A DNA stretch of 64,000 nucleotides from an uncultured Sphingorhabdus sp. (GCA_937873665.1 CALMYW010000419.1:44607-108606); one strand, 5' to 3'. Positions 47,143-56,123 are shown, counted from the stretch's first letter. Numbers and translations: made by a program. The notes: generated from the sequence alone by a model not told the origin.

Positions 47143-48071
47143 GCATCCCCCGCCTATCCTCCCGCGATCCCATGCCCGAGGCACTGCGCGGCGCGGTCGT
47201 CGCGCTGGGCAATTTCGATGGCTTCCACCTTGGCCATCAGGCCGTGGCGGGCGAAGCCATCCGGCAAGCCAAGGCTGCGGGCAAGCCTGCGATCATCGCC
47301 ACCTTCGATCCGCACCCGGTGCGCTTTTTCGCGCCACATGTCCCCTGGTTCCGGTTGACCACGCTTGAGCAGCGGCAGCGGCTGTTTGCCTGGGCGGGTG
47401 CCGATGCGATGCTGGTGTTCGATTTCGATGCAGAGCTCGCCGCGACCACGGCGGAGGATTTCGTGATCAAATTGCTGGCCGAACGGCTGGGTGTTTCGGG
47501 TGTGGTCACTGGCGAGGATTTCACCTTTGGCAAGGCGCGCGGCGGCAATACCGATGTGCTGCGCGATCTGGGCGCTGCGCATGGCATCACCGCAACGACA
47601 GTTGGTCCAGTCACCGATGCGGGCGGCGTGATCTCTTCCAGCCGCATCCGCGATGCCCTGAAGGCGGGCGAGTGCGACGTGGCGACGCGCCTCCTCACCC
47701 GGCCCTTTGCGATCGAAGCGATCGTCCAGCATGGCGACAAAAATGGCCGCGACCTTGGCTTTCCGACCGCCAATATGGACATGGGCCACTATCTCCGCCC
47801 GCGCTATGGTGTCTATGCGGTGCGCGGGAAATTGCCTGACGGACGGGTGCTTGATGGCGCCGCCAATGTCGGTATCCGTCCGCAGTTCGAGCCGCCCAAG
47901 GAATTGCTCGAACCGCATTTCTTCGATTTTGCCGAGATGATCTACGACCAGATGATCGAGGTTGAATTCCACGCCTTTCTACGTCCTGAGGGCAAATATG
48001 ACAGCCTCGACGCGTTAATCGCCCAGGTCGCGAAGGATTGCGAGGATGCGAAGGCGGCTTTGAAGGCATGA
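47139..48071 (+). CDS. ribF: Bifunctional riboflavin kinase/FAD synthetase
   Basis: A 310-residue protein that phosphorylates riboflavin to FMN and adenylates FMN to FAD. The synthetase domain (about 15-175) opens with VVALGNFDGFHLGHQAV, and ISSSRIRDALKAG ends it. The kinase domain (about 190-305) has RDLGFPTANM and the ending of this family. It overlaps both neighbours by four bases, so dipeptidase, ribF and the GDPD-like gene are one transcript. Confidence 0.95.
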   Translation: MSIPRLSSRDPMPEALRGAVVALGNFDGFHLGHQAVAGEAIRQAKAAGKPAIIATFDPHPVRFFAPHVPWFRLTTLEQRQRLFAWAGADAMLVFDFDAELAATTAEDFVIKLLAERLGVSGVVTGEDFTFGKARGGNTDVLRDLGAAHGITATTVGPVTDAGGVISSSRIRDALKAGECDVATRLLTRPFAIEAIVQHGDKNGRDLGFPTANMDMGHYLRPRYGVYAVRGKLPDGRVLDGAANVGIRPQFEPPKELLEPHFFDFAEMIYDQMIEVEFHAFLRPEGKYDSLDALIAQVAKDCEDAKAALKA

Positions 48072-48904
48072 GGGTTTCGAAGCGCACCACCATCATCGTC
48101 CTCGTCCTCACTGCACTCTTCTTCGCCTTCACCCTGCTCCATGCAAGCTGGCTGGCCGACGCACCCGAGGGCGGGCCAAAGCTGGTCGCGGACAAAGGCG
48201 TCGCGCCCGTGCTGGGGAGCGACGGCTGCGTATCGGCGGCCAATGCTGGTTATGGCGCAATCGCAGTCGGGCCTGACCTCGCGGCGCTGCAACTGGCGGC
48301 GGGCGCAGAGGCCGATGCCGTGCACATTCCGGTCGAGATGGCCGACGGGTCGTTGGTGCCGGTACGCCAGTTCGAAAACCGCTGCGCCGACGATCTGGCG
48401 CAACCGCGCCCCGATGTCGCGGCCACCGCTTACAGCCTCTCACGCCCCGAACTGTTCTGGCAGGTCAAGGGCGCTGAGTCGGCAAAGGCCTTGCTCGCCA
48501 AACTGCCCGTCGGGGATCGCCGCCACATCCTGATCGGCGACGATGCCGCCGTTGCCGCTGCCAAGACCGAACGCCCCGCGATGCGCGCCTTCACCGTCGC
48601 CAAGGCACGGAAATGCGCGGCGGACTATCGCGGTTCGCTGTTCGGCTCGGTCCCCAAAAGCTGCGCCAATGGCGTGATGTTGCTGACGCTCGATGAGCTC
48701 GGCTTCACTCTCTGGGGCTGGCCGAACCGCTTCCTTCAGCGGATGGCGAAAGCAAAAGCCACTGTCATCATCGCACAGGATGTGGCCGATGAGAAAATCA
48801 AGGGCCTCACCGACGTCCGCCAATATGGCGAAATTGCCAGCGGCTTTAACGGCTATGTCTGGGTGGACAAGATCGAGGAACTGGGGCCTGCCTTGCGGCG
48901 GTAA
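48068..48904 (+). CDS. GDPD-like TIM-barrel protein with degenerate active site
   Basis: A 278-residue protein with an N-terminal helix (about 7-27) that anchors it in the membrane. The layout (LVADKGVAPVLGSDG, then AGAEADAVHIPVEMADGSLVPV) resembles glycerophosphodiester phosphodiesterases, where AHRG, ExD and HD hold the active site. Here AHRG has become ADKG and the ExD and HD residues are also lost, so it may be a pseudoenzyme. The start overlaps ribF (ATGA). The fold assignment is by weak pattern only. Confidence 0.6.
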   Translation: MRVSKRTTIIVLVLTALFFAFTLLHASWLADAPEGGPKLVADKGVAPVLGSDGCVSAANAGYGAIAVGPDLAALQLAAGAEADAVHIPVEMADGSLVPVRQFENRCADDLAQPRPDVAATAYSLSRPELFWQVKGAESAKALLAKLPVGDRRHILIGDDAAVAAAKTERPAMRAFTVAKARKCAADYRGSLFGSVPKSCANGVMLLTLDELGFTLWGWPNRFLQRMAKAKATVIIAQDVADEKIKGLTDVRQYGEIASGFNGYVWVDKIEELGPALRR

Positions 48905-48910
48905 ATTCTG

Positions 48911-49085
48911 GTTCGCGCAGAGACGCAGAGTTCCGCAGAGAACGCAAAGAGCAATTTTTTGCGGCGATGCCGCCTTAAAATGTTGGCATCGCCCAAATAT
49001 CGAGTTCCGATAAAGAAAAACGAGCCTTCGGCTCGGTTGAACCTCTCTGCGTTCTCTGCGGAACTCTGCGCCTCTGCGCGAACCC
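48911..49085. repeat. Nested inverted repeats upstream of ileS (family R3)
   Basis: The outer arms, 48911-48951 and 49044-49085, are complementary over 41 bases with two mismatches; their core is GTTCGCGCAGAG and CGCAGAGTTCCGCAG. Inside lie a 9-base pair GGCGATGCC (about 48963-48971) and GGCATCGCC (about 48984-48992) and a hairpin CGAGCC-TTC-GGCTCG (49021-49035). Together they fill the gap between two genes and resemble REP pairs. Confidence 0.85.
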
Positions 49086-49154
49086 CTTTGACTCCGCGGC
49101 ATGGCACTCAAAGAGTTGTCTACAACGCAATCCTCCCCTAAGCACCCGCGCGAT

Positions 49155-52082
49155 ATGACCGAAAAGCAAGACTATAAAGACACCGTCTTCCTGCCGAAGA
49201 CCGAATTCCCGATGAAGGCCGGCTTGCCGCAGAAGGAACCGGGAATATTGGCAAAGTGGGAAGCGGACGGGCTGTACCATAAGCTGCGCGAAGCCCGCGC
49301 TGGCCGCGAAAAGTTCATCCTCCATGATGGCCCGCCTTATGCCAATGGCGACATGCATATCGGCCATGCGCTGAACCATATCCTGAAAGACATGGTCTGC
49401 CGCACACAGAGCCTGCTCGGCAAGGATGCGCCCTATGTGCCCGGCTGGGATTGCCACGGGCTACCCATCGAGTGGAAGGTCGAGGAGCAATATCGCAAGA
49501 AAAAGCTCAACAAGGATGAGGTTCCGGTCAAGGAATTCCGCGCCGAATGCCGCGCCTATGCCCAGCATTGGGTGAATGTGCAGCGCGAGCAGGTGAAGCG
49601 GCTCGGCATCCTCGGCAATTGGGACAAGCCCTATCTGACGATGGATTTTGACAGCGAGGCGACAATTGTTTCCGAACTGCTGAAATTTGCGGAAAGCGGC
49701 CAGCTCTATCGCGGAGCCAAGCCCGTCATGTGGTCGCCGGTCGAAAAGACCGCGCTGGCCGAGGCCGAGGTGGAATATGAGGACATCACCTCCACGCAGA
49801 TCGATGTGGCGTTTGAGATTGTTGACGGGCCGCTGTCGAATATGGCTGGCTCGCATGCCGTCATCTGGACGACAACGCCTTGGACAATTCCGGTCAACCA
49901 AGCAATCGCATACGGGCCAGACGTTGATTACGTCATCCTACATATTCACACCCAGCCTGAAGGCGAAGTGGCACGCACTGCACACGTATCCGACGTGCTT
50001 ATCGCCGAGAGCTTAGTCGACCAGTTCTCATCGCGAATTGGCATCACGCCGAACCACTATGAAATTGTCTGGCGTGGCAAAGGCTCCGACCTAGCCGGAA
50101 CCATCGCCCGCCACCCGATGCACCACCTCGGCGGCTTCTATGCCAAACCCCGCCCTTTCCTGCCCGGCGATTTTGTCACCACCGACAGCGGCACCGGCCT
50201 TGTCCATATGGCGCCCGATCATGGCGAGGATGACTTTGACCTGTGCAAGGCGCATGGCATCGAGCCGCAATTCGCGGTCGAGGGCGATGGCAAATATCGT
50301 GCAGACTGGGGCTGGCTTGGCGGCCAAGGCAGCGTCATCAACCCCAAATTCAACGCACCCGACGGGCCGATCTGTTCGGACCTGCGCGAAGCCGGCGGCC
50401 TGCTCGCCGCCAGCGCGGATTACCAGCACAGCTATCCGCACAGCTGGCGCTCCAAGGCCAAGGTCATCTATCGCTGCACCCCGCAATGGTTCGTGCCGAT
50501 GGATAAACCCGTCACCCCTGCGCAGGCAGGGGCCGCTGGCAGCCTAGCCCAACCATCGCTTAATAAACCGATAGCGGCCCCGGCCTCCGCCGGGGCGACG
50601 ATATTGGAGGACGGTCCCGATGCCGTCGGCCACGCCCAAGGCATCCCCGTCACCTTGCGCGAACTCGCCATGGCCGCCATCGCCGACACCCGCTTCGTCC
50701 CCGAAAAGGGCCGTAACCGCATTGGTAGCATGGTCGAAGGGCGCCCCGACTGGGTACTGAGCCGCCAGCGCGCATGGGGTGTGCCGATCACGCTGTTTGT
50801 TGATCGCAAGACCGGCCAGTATCTCAACGACCCCGCCGTCAACGCACGCATTGTCGAGGCAATCAAGGCCGAGGGCGTCGATGCCTGGGAAGCCGCGCGT
50901 GCGCAGGAATATCTGGGTTCGGACTACAAAGCCGAAGACTATGAACAGGTGTTCGACATCCTCGACGTCTGGTTCGATTCGGGCTGCACCCATGTCTTCA
51001 CGCTGGAGTCAGGCAAATGGCCCGAACTCAGCTGGCCGGCCGATCTCTATCTCGAAGGCAGCGACCAGCATCGCGGCTGGTTCCAGTCCTCGCTGCTGCA
51101 AAGCTGCGGCACGCGCGGTCGTGCGCCCTATAATGCCGTCCTGACCCATGGTTTCACCATGGACCAAAAGGGTCTGAAAATGTCGAAGTCGGTCGGCAAC
51201 ACCGTCGACCCCTTAAAGGTGATGGAAACCAACGGCGCGGATATCATCCGGCTGTGGGCGCTGTCGGTCGATTTCACCGAAGATCACCGTATCGGCGATG
51301 AAATCCTGAAAGGCGTGGCCGACCAGTATCGCAAATTGCGCAACACCTTCCGCTATTTGCTCGGTGCGCTGGATGGATTCAGCGAGGAAGAACGGCAAGA
51401 AGCCAATCTGCCGCCGCTAGAGCGCTATATCCTGAGCGAGCTAGCTTATCTCGACCGCAAATTGCGCAAGGCCGTCGATGATTTCGACTATAACAGCTAT
51501 GTCCGCGCGCTAACCGATTTCTGCAACGAGGACCTGTCGGCCTTCTTCTTCGATATCCGCAAAGACTGCCTCTATTGCGACGGCGTCGATTCGCACAAAA
51601 GGCGCTCCTACCGCTCGGTACTGGACATATTGTTCAACGCGCTCGTGCGCTATGCGGCGCCCGTGCTCGTCTTTACAGCCGAGGAAGTCTGGCAATCGCG
51701 CAACCCGGGATCGGGTTCGGTGCATCTGCTCGAATGGCCCGAAATTGGCCGCTGGGAAGATGACGATCTGGGCACCGAATGGACTGCACTGCGTGCGCTG
51801 CGTGGTCAGGTACTTGAAACAATCGAGCCTATGCGGCGCGAGAAAGTAGTTGGTTCAGGCCTTGAAGCGGAAGTTGTGGTACCGGCTTCGGCTGCAATGA
51901 GCCTGCAGCCTGAGGCGCTGGCCGAACTGTTCATCACCGCCAAGGTCAGTATGGCCGAAGTCGAGGCGGTGCAGGTTTCGCGGACGGATAATCACAAATG
52001 CGGCCGTTGCTGGCGGCATCTACCGGAAGTCTCCGAAGACGGCGCATTGTGTGGGCGTTGCGATACGGTATTGAGCAACTGA
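49155..52082 (+). CDS. ileS: Isoleucyl-tRNA synthetase
   Basis: A 975-residue class I synthetase that charges tRNA-Ile. HIGH is at 68-71, KMSKS at about 675-679, and the C-terminal zinc ribbon has CGRC and CGRC pairs. The frame reaches back to 49101, but the ATG at 49155 fits the family start. Residues about 452-483, between WFVPMDKP and the conserved LRELA region, are encoded by an in-frame repeat. Bases about 49900-50100, in the editing domain, use codons such as CTA, TTA and GTA more than their surroundings. Confidence 0.95.
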   Translation: MTEKQDYKDTVFLPKTEFPMKAGLPQKEPGILAKWEADGLYHKLREARAGREKFILHDGPPYANGDMHIGHALNHILKDMVCRTQSLLGKDAPYVPGWDCHGLPIEWKVEEQYRKKKLNKDEVPVKEFRAECRAYAQHWVNVQREQVKRLGILGNWDKPYLTMDFDSEATIVSELLKFAESGQLYRGAKPVMWSPVEKTALAEAEVEYEDITSTQIDVAFEIVDGPLSNMAGSHAVIWTTTPWTIPVNQAIAYGPDVDYVILHIHTQPEGEVARTAHVSDVLIAESLVDQFSSRIGITPNHYEIVWRGKGSDLAGTIARHPMHHLGGFYAKPRPFLPGDFVTTDSGTGLVHMAPDHGEDDFDLCKAHGIEPQFAVEGDGKYRADWGWLGGQGSVINPKFNAPDGPICSDLREAGGLLAASADYQHSYPHSWRSKAKVIYRCTPQWFVPMDKPVTPAQAGAAGSLAQPSLNKPIAAPASAGATILEDGPDAVGHAQGIPVTLRELAMAAIADTRFVPEKGRNRIGSMVEGRPDWVLSRQRAWGVPITLFVDRKTGQYLNDPAVNARIVEAIKAEGVDAWEAARAQEYLGSDYKAEDYEQVFDILDVWFDSGCTHVFTLESGKWPELSWPADLYLEGSDQHRGWFQSSLLQSCGTRGRAPYNAVLTHGFTMDQKGLKMSKSVGNTVDPLKVMETNGADIIRLWALSVDFTEDHRIGDEILKGVADQYRKLRNTFRYLLGALDGFSEEERQEANLPPLERYILSELAYLDRKLRKAVDDFDYNSYVRALTDFCNEDLSAFFFDIRKDCLYCDGVDSHKRRSYRSVLDILFNALVRYAAPVLVFTAEEVWQSRNPGSGSVHLLEWPEIGRWEDDDLGTEWTALRALRGQVLETIEPMRREKVVGSGLEAEVVVPASAAMSLQPEALAELFITAKVSMAEVEAVQVSRTDNHKCGRCWRHLPEVSEDGALCGRCDTVLSN
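50508..50602. repeat. Inverted palindromic pair (family R4) inside ileS
   Basis: The left unit GTCACCCCTGCGCAGGCAGG (with GGCC following, from 50511) and the right unit GGCCCCGGCCTCCGCCGGGG (with CGAC) are near-identical when one is complemented, each a GC-rich hairpin. About 45 bases separate them. The length keeps the ileS frame, adding about 32 residues (VTPAQAGAAG to APASAGATI). Confidence 0.85.
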
Positions 52083-52088
52083 CTTCTT

Positions 52089-52150
52089 CGGTGCTTTGGT
52101 TCTTTGGGTGACATAAAATTGGTTCACCCAAAGCACCAAAGAACCAAAGG
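52089..52150. repeat. Inverted repeat between ileS and lspA (family R5)
   Basis: GGTGCTTTGGTTCTTTGGGT (52090-52109) faces CACCCAAAGCACCAAAGAAC (then CAAAG, to 52150) across a short AT-rich centre. The arms pair over most of their length with one extra CTTTGG-type step. There is no T tract, so a terminator is not evident. Confidence 0.75.
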
Positions 52151-52161
52151 CTAAGAGGATT

Positions 52162-52689
52162 ATGACCCCAAACCCCAAATTCCGCCTGCAGGGCCTGATG
52201 CTCGCCAGCTTCCTGTTCATTGCTGATCAGGCGGTGAAGTTCATCATGATCGGACCGCTGGCGCTGCAAAGCCGGCGGCAGATCCATATCGTATCCTTCT
52301 TTGACCTGACCTGGGCCGAAAATCGCGGCGTATCGATGGGCTTTCTGGAGGCGAACAGCGATGCACAGCGCTGGCTGCTGGTCGCACTCACCGCGCTGAT
52401 CGCGGGCGTGGTGGCCGTCTGGATGTGGCGCGAAAAATTGCGTGGCGATGTGCTGGCATTGGCGATGGTGCTGGGCGGGGCGCTCGGCAATATCGTTGAC
52501 CGGGTGCGCTATGGCTATGTTGTCGACTATGCCGACCTGCATTTCGGCACTTTCCGCCCTTTTTGGATTTTCAACCTTGCCGATGCCTGCATCACCATCG
52601 GCGTGCTGATATTGCTTGCCCGCGCGTTCCTGATACGCGAAAGGGATGACGTTCATCCCGCGTCAAGCGGGAACGGGATAGCGGAGTGA
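52162..52689 (+). CDS. lspA: Lipoprotein signal peptidase (signal peptidase II)
   Basis: A 175-residue membrane protease that removes the signal peptide from lipidated prolipoproteins. Its four helices carry the catalytic aspartates in GNIVDRVRYGYVVDY and FNLADACITIG, and ENRGVSMGF is the third signature. AAGAGGAT precedes the ATG. The last 17 residues (RERDDVHPASSGNGIAE) are encoded by a hairpin with the stem TCCCGC/GCGGGA (52656-52672). Two probable substrates, the lipoproteins next to it, follow at once. Confidence 0.94.
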   Translation: MTPNPKFRLQGLMLASFLFIADQAVKFIMIGPLALQSRRQIHIVSFFDLTWAENRGVSMGFLEANSDAQRWLLVALTALIAGVVAVWMWREKLRGDVLALAMVLGGALGNIVDRVRYGYVVDYADLHFGTFRPFWIFNLADACITIGVLILLARAFLIRERDDVHPASSGNGIAE

Positions 52690-52691
52690 CC

Positions 52692-52937
52692 ATGACGCGG
52701 AAGTTCATCATTACATCGGCCAGCCTGTTGGCGTTTTCAGCGCTTTCGGCCTGCGGTTCTACCAGCGTGTTCGACCGTGAACGTCCCGACGAATTTGCCG
52801 TTGGTCGCGCAGCGCCGATTGTCGTGCCCGCTGATCTTAATACGCTTCCGACGCCTCAGCCAGGCGCGGCCCGCCCGCAAGAAGGTGAGACCAAGGCAGC
52901 GATGCTCGACGCCATGTTCGGCACCCCCAAACAGTAA
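52692..52937 (+). CDS. DUF3035/BamF-like lipoprotein (copy 1)
   Basis: An 81-residue lipoprotein with lipobox LSAC (Cys about residue 22) and the DUF3035 signature RPDEFAVGRAAPIVVPADL. DUF3035 proteins are described as BamF, a subunit of the outer-membrane beta-barrel assembly machine in Caulobacter. The ATG at 52692 is two bases after the lspA stop; a GTG at 52686 is also possible. A second copy of the same kind follows 15 bases later. Confidence 0.8.
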   Translation: MTRKFIITSASLLAFSALSACGSTSVFDRERPDEFAVGRAAPIVVPADLNTLPTPQPGAARPQEGETKAAMLDAMFGTPKQ

Positions 52938-52952
52938 GGACCGAATAGAGCC

Positions 52953-53396
52953 ATGAAGAAGAATCTCGTCCTTGCTGCCAGCACCTCCGCGATGCTGCTT
53001 GCTCTTTCCGGCTGCCAGTCGGTCGGCAACGCCTATCAGGCGCTGTATGACTTTGACATTCGCGGCGACAGCGCCCCGCAAGCGGCAACCACCAGCCGCG
53101 TGGCCCCCTTGGTCGTCCCACCCGATTATCCCTTGCTGCCCGCGCAGGCCGGTGTGCCGCGCCAGAATGACGGCAATACGCCAGAGCAGGTCCTCGAAGC
53201 CATGTTCGGCGGCGATGCCTCACGCTCGGCTGGCGAACGCGCCGTTGTAGCCGCGGCAGGCAACAGCGAAATGGGCATCCGCTCGACCGTGGGCGATCCG
53301 GAAACAGCTACGGTGAATAAGGGTGCCGTCACCCGCGACATCATTGCCGCACCGGAAGGTGACGGGCAAAGCGCGCAGGCCGCTGTTCCTGAATAA
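52953..53396 (+). CDS. DUF3035/BamF-like lipoprotein (copy 2)
   Basis: A 147-residue lipoprotein with lipobox LSGC and the shared segment RVAPLVVPPDYPLLPAQAGVP, then EQVLEAMFGG, which repeats the AMLDAMFG end of copy 1. Its C-terminus is longer and low in complexity. Tandem lipoproteins of this type directly after lspA are consistent with a duplication. A part in the Bam complex is inferred from copy 1. It ends eight bases before the convergent LuxR/TM gene. Confidence 0.68.
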   Translation: MKKNLVLAASTSAMLLALSGCQSVGNAYQALYDFDIRGDSAPQAATTSRVAPLVVPPDYPLLPAQAGVPRQNDGNTPEQVLEAMFGGDASRSAGERAVVAAAGNSEMGIRSTVGDPETATVNKGAVTRDIIAAPEGDGQSAQAAVPE

Positions 53397-53404
53397 GCTC
53401 CTGC

Positions 53405-54124
53405 TCAGGGCTTGACGGAAAATCGCAGGCGATAGGGGGTTGCCGGCTGGGCGTCCGCCTTGCTGCGGAAATTCATATAGGGTTTGCGGTTGAACCAAAG
53501 CTCGTGCCGCTTTCCGGCGCGCGCGATACAATTGAGTGAATAGCTTTTTCCATCTGCCGATTGTGCCGGTTTTCCGCTGCATTCGGGATAGGTCGCCCGG
53601 TCAACCTGCACGAAACTGAAACTGTCCGGGGCCATTGGCCGATCGAATCGGACGGTCAATTTATACGGTCCCGGCTGAATCTGTGATCCATTGGCAGGAT
53701 AGGTTGAAACAACGGTTGCCGCGGAACCAGCCGGTGCTGCGCTGTTCATCGAAAAGAGAAAAGCCGCGCTGGCGAGCAGGGTTGCTGATACAATCATGAG
53801 AAGAATCCCTTTGTTGATGCCTGTACGCGCAAGGGCTTGACCGGCTTGCGCTTTCGCATCAGTCGCCGCTTCGGCTGGATTGGGATATCCAAATTCCTTG
53901 TACCCAAAATTTTTGGGACTGTCTGCCTCGGCCAGCGCCAGTAATCGGGCAGCTTCGCGGCTGCTGCCGACGCCGAGTTTGCGCCGCGCATCACGCAAAC
54001 GCTCATTCACCACATGGGTCGATAGATCGAGATGACGCGCGATACTTTTCGCGTCATGCCCAACCAGCAGAAGCCGAAGCACGTCCTTTTCACGCTCGAG
54101 CAAAACCGAAACGTCGTGCTCCAT
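53405..54124 (-). CDS. LuxR-type HTH protein with membrane helix and periplasmic Ig-like domain (copy C)
   Basis: A 239-residue protein: LuxR-type HTH at about 6-62 (LDLSTHVVNERLRDARRKL), one membrane helix at about 107-127, and a C-terminal beta-rich domain (about 135-239) resembling a bacterial Ig-like (Big_5) domain (STYPANGSQIQPGPYKLTVRFDRPM), with a Cys pair (YPECSG, LNCIA). The topology puts the HTH inside and the Ig-like part in the periplasm, so it may sense a periplasmic signal. The ATG at 54124 is four bases after the dxs stop, so it is coupled to dxs. Confidence 0.78.
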   Translation of the reverse strand: MEHDVSVLLEREKDVLRLLLVGHDAKSIARHLDLSTHVVNERLRDARRKLGVGSSREAARLLALAEADSPKNFGYKEFGYPNPAEAATDAKAQAGQALARTGINKGILLMIVSATLLASAAFLFSMNSAAPAGSAATVVSTYPANGSQIQPGPYKLTVRFDRPMAPDSFSFVQVDRATYPECSGKPAQSADGKSYSLNCIARAGKRHELWFNRKPYMNFRSKADAQPATPYRLRFSVKP

Positions 54125-54128
54125 AGGC

Positions 54129-56060
54129 TCAGGCCCGAACCCCTGCTTCCTCCACGCCTGCACTGTTATGGCGCAATGCCTTCAGCACGGTATCGACGAT
54201 CTGCGGCGCGTTCAGCCCCGCTTCGTCATATTGTTTCTGCGGGTTGTCATGTTCCTGAAAGACATCGGGCAGGCGCATCGTGCGGATTTTGAGGCCCGCG
54301 TCGGTAAGGCCCAGATCGCTCGCCAGCGTCAGCACATGCGCGCCGAGGCCACCGATCGAGGCTTCCTCCACCGTCACAACCACCTCATGCGTCGCCATCA
54401 GGCGGCGGATCAGATCTTCGTCGAGCGGTTTGGCAAAGCGCAGGTCGGCAACGGTGGTCGACAGGCCTTTGGCATCCAAGGTGTCCGCGGCCTTGAGCGC
54501 TTCTGCGAGGCGGGTTCCCAATGACAATATCGCCACCGACTTGCCCTCGCGCACCACCCTTCCCTTGCCGATTTCCAATCGCTGCGGCACTTCGGGCAGC
54601 GCAACGCCAGTGCCATTGCCGCGCGGATAGCGGAAGGCAATCGGGCCGCTGTCGTGGAGCGCGGCGGTATAGGTCATATGCACCAGCTCCGCCTCATCGG
54701 CGGCAGCCATCACCACCATATTGGGCAGGGTCGCCAGATAGGTGACATCGAACGAACCAGCATGGGTGCTGCCGTCGGCCCCGACCAGACCGGCGCGGTC
54801 GATCGCGAAACGCACCGGCAGGTTCTGGATGCAGACATCGTGCACCACCTGGTCATAGGCGCGCTGCAGGAAGGTCGAATAGATGGCGCAGAAGGGGCGC
54901 ATCCCCTGCGCGGCGAGGCCTGCAGCGAAGGTGACGGCATGTTGTTCGGCTATGCCAACGTCGAAGGCACGCGTCGGGTGGGCTTGCGCGAATTTGTCGA
55001 CGCCGGTGCCGCTGGGCATCGCGGCGGTGATCGCGACAATTCTGTCGTCGCTCTCGGCCAGCTTGGCGAGCGTTTCGCCAAAGACATTCTGATAGGCCGG
55101 CGGGCCGCCGCCGGGGCCCTTGTCCTGCTTGCCGGTGACGACGTCGAACTTGACGACGCCATGATATTTGTCTGCCGCCGCTTCGGCCGGGGCATAGCCA
55201 TGGCCCTTTTTGGTGACGACATGGATCAGGCACGGCCCCTCTGCCGCATCGCGGACATTTTCGAGGACGGGGATCAGATGATCGAGATTGTGCCCGTCGA
55301 TCGGGCCGACATAGTAAAAGCCCAATTCCTCGAAAAGCGTGCCGCCCATCGCCATGCCGCGAGCGAACTCGTCTGTCTTGCGCGCCGCGATATGCAACGG
55401 CTCGGGCAATTTGCGTGAAATGCGCTTGGCAACTTCCCGCAAGCTCAGGAATGGCCGTGACGATACCAGCCGCGCGAGATAGGCCGACAGCCCACCCACG
55501 GGCGGCGCGATCGACATGTCATTGTCGTTGAGGATGACGACCAGCCGGTTGCCCGCCGCCTGCGCGTTGTTCATCGCCTCATAGGCCATGCCCGCCGACA
55601 TCGAACCATCGCCGATTACCGCAATCGCCTTGCCGGGTTTGTCATTCAGATTGTTCGCAATCGCAAAGCCCAAAGCCGCCGAAATAGAGGTTGAGCTGTG
55701 CGCCGCACCGAAGGGATCATATTCGCTCTCGGTCCGCTTGGTGAAACCCGACAGCCCACCACCGGTGCGCAACGTCCGGATGCGGTCACGCCGCCCGGTC
55801 AGAATCTTGTGCGGATAGCATTGATGGCCGACATCCCAGACTAGCCGGTCTTCGGGGGTGTTGAACACATAATGGATCGCAGTGGTCAGTTCGACCACGC
55901 CCAGCCCGGCACCCAGATGGCCGCCGGTCACCGAGACCGCACTGATCGTTTCGGTACGCAATTCGTCTGCCAACTGGCGGAGCTGGGAAGGTTCCAGCTT
56001 TCGGAGATCAGCGGGAATCTTGACCTTGTCGAGCAAGGGCGTGACGGGTGTATCAGTCAT
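54129..56060 (-). CDS. dxs: 1-deoxy-D-xylulose-5-phosphate synthase
   Basis: A 643-residue thiamine-diphosphate enzyme that condenses pyruvate and glyceraldehyde-3-phosphate, the first step of the MEP isoprenoid pathway. [16 protein letters not shown] is the TPP-binding motif, with [17 protein letters not shown] near the start and [16 protein letters not shown] in the pyrimidine domain. Length and ends are normal. It is followed by the LuxR/TM gene and preceded by Zur on the same strand. Confidence 0.97.
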   Translation of the reverse strand: MTDTPVTPLLDKVKIPADLRKLEPSQLRQLADELRTETISAVSVTGGHLGAGLGVVELTTAIHYVFNTPEDRLVWDVGHQCYPHKILTGRRDRIRTLRTGGGLSGFTKRTESEYDPFGAAHSSTSISAALGFAIANNLNDKPGKAIAVIGDGSMSAGMAYEAMNNAQAAGNRLVVILNDNDMSIAPPVGGLSAYLARLVSSRPFLSLREVAKRISRKLPEPLHIAARKTDEFARGMAMGGTLFEELGFYYVGPIDGHNLDHLIPVLENVRDAAEGPCLIHVVTKKGHGYAPAEAAADKYHGVVKFDVVTGKQDKGPGGGPPAYQNVFGETLAKLAESDDRIVAITAAMPSGTGVDKFAQAHPTRAFDVGIAEQHAVTFAAGLAAQGMRPFCAIYSTFLQRAYDQVVHDVCIQNLPVRFAIDRAGLVGADGSTHAGSFDVTYLATLPNMVVMAAADEAELVHMTYTAALHDSGPIAFRYPRGNGTGVALPEVPQRLEIGKGRVVREGKSVAILSLGTRLAEALKAADTLDAKGLSTTVADLRFAKPLDEDLIRRLMATHEVVVTVEEASIGGLGAHVLTLASDLGLTDAGLKIRTMRLPDVFQEHDNPQKQYDEAGLNAPQIVDTVLKALRHNSAGVEEAGVRA

Positions 56061-56123
56061 GCAAGGCAGCTTTAACGATGTTTGGAGGATGTGTCGAACG
56101 GGTTATTTGCCCGTAGCGCGTGT

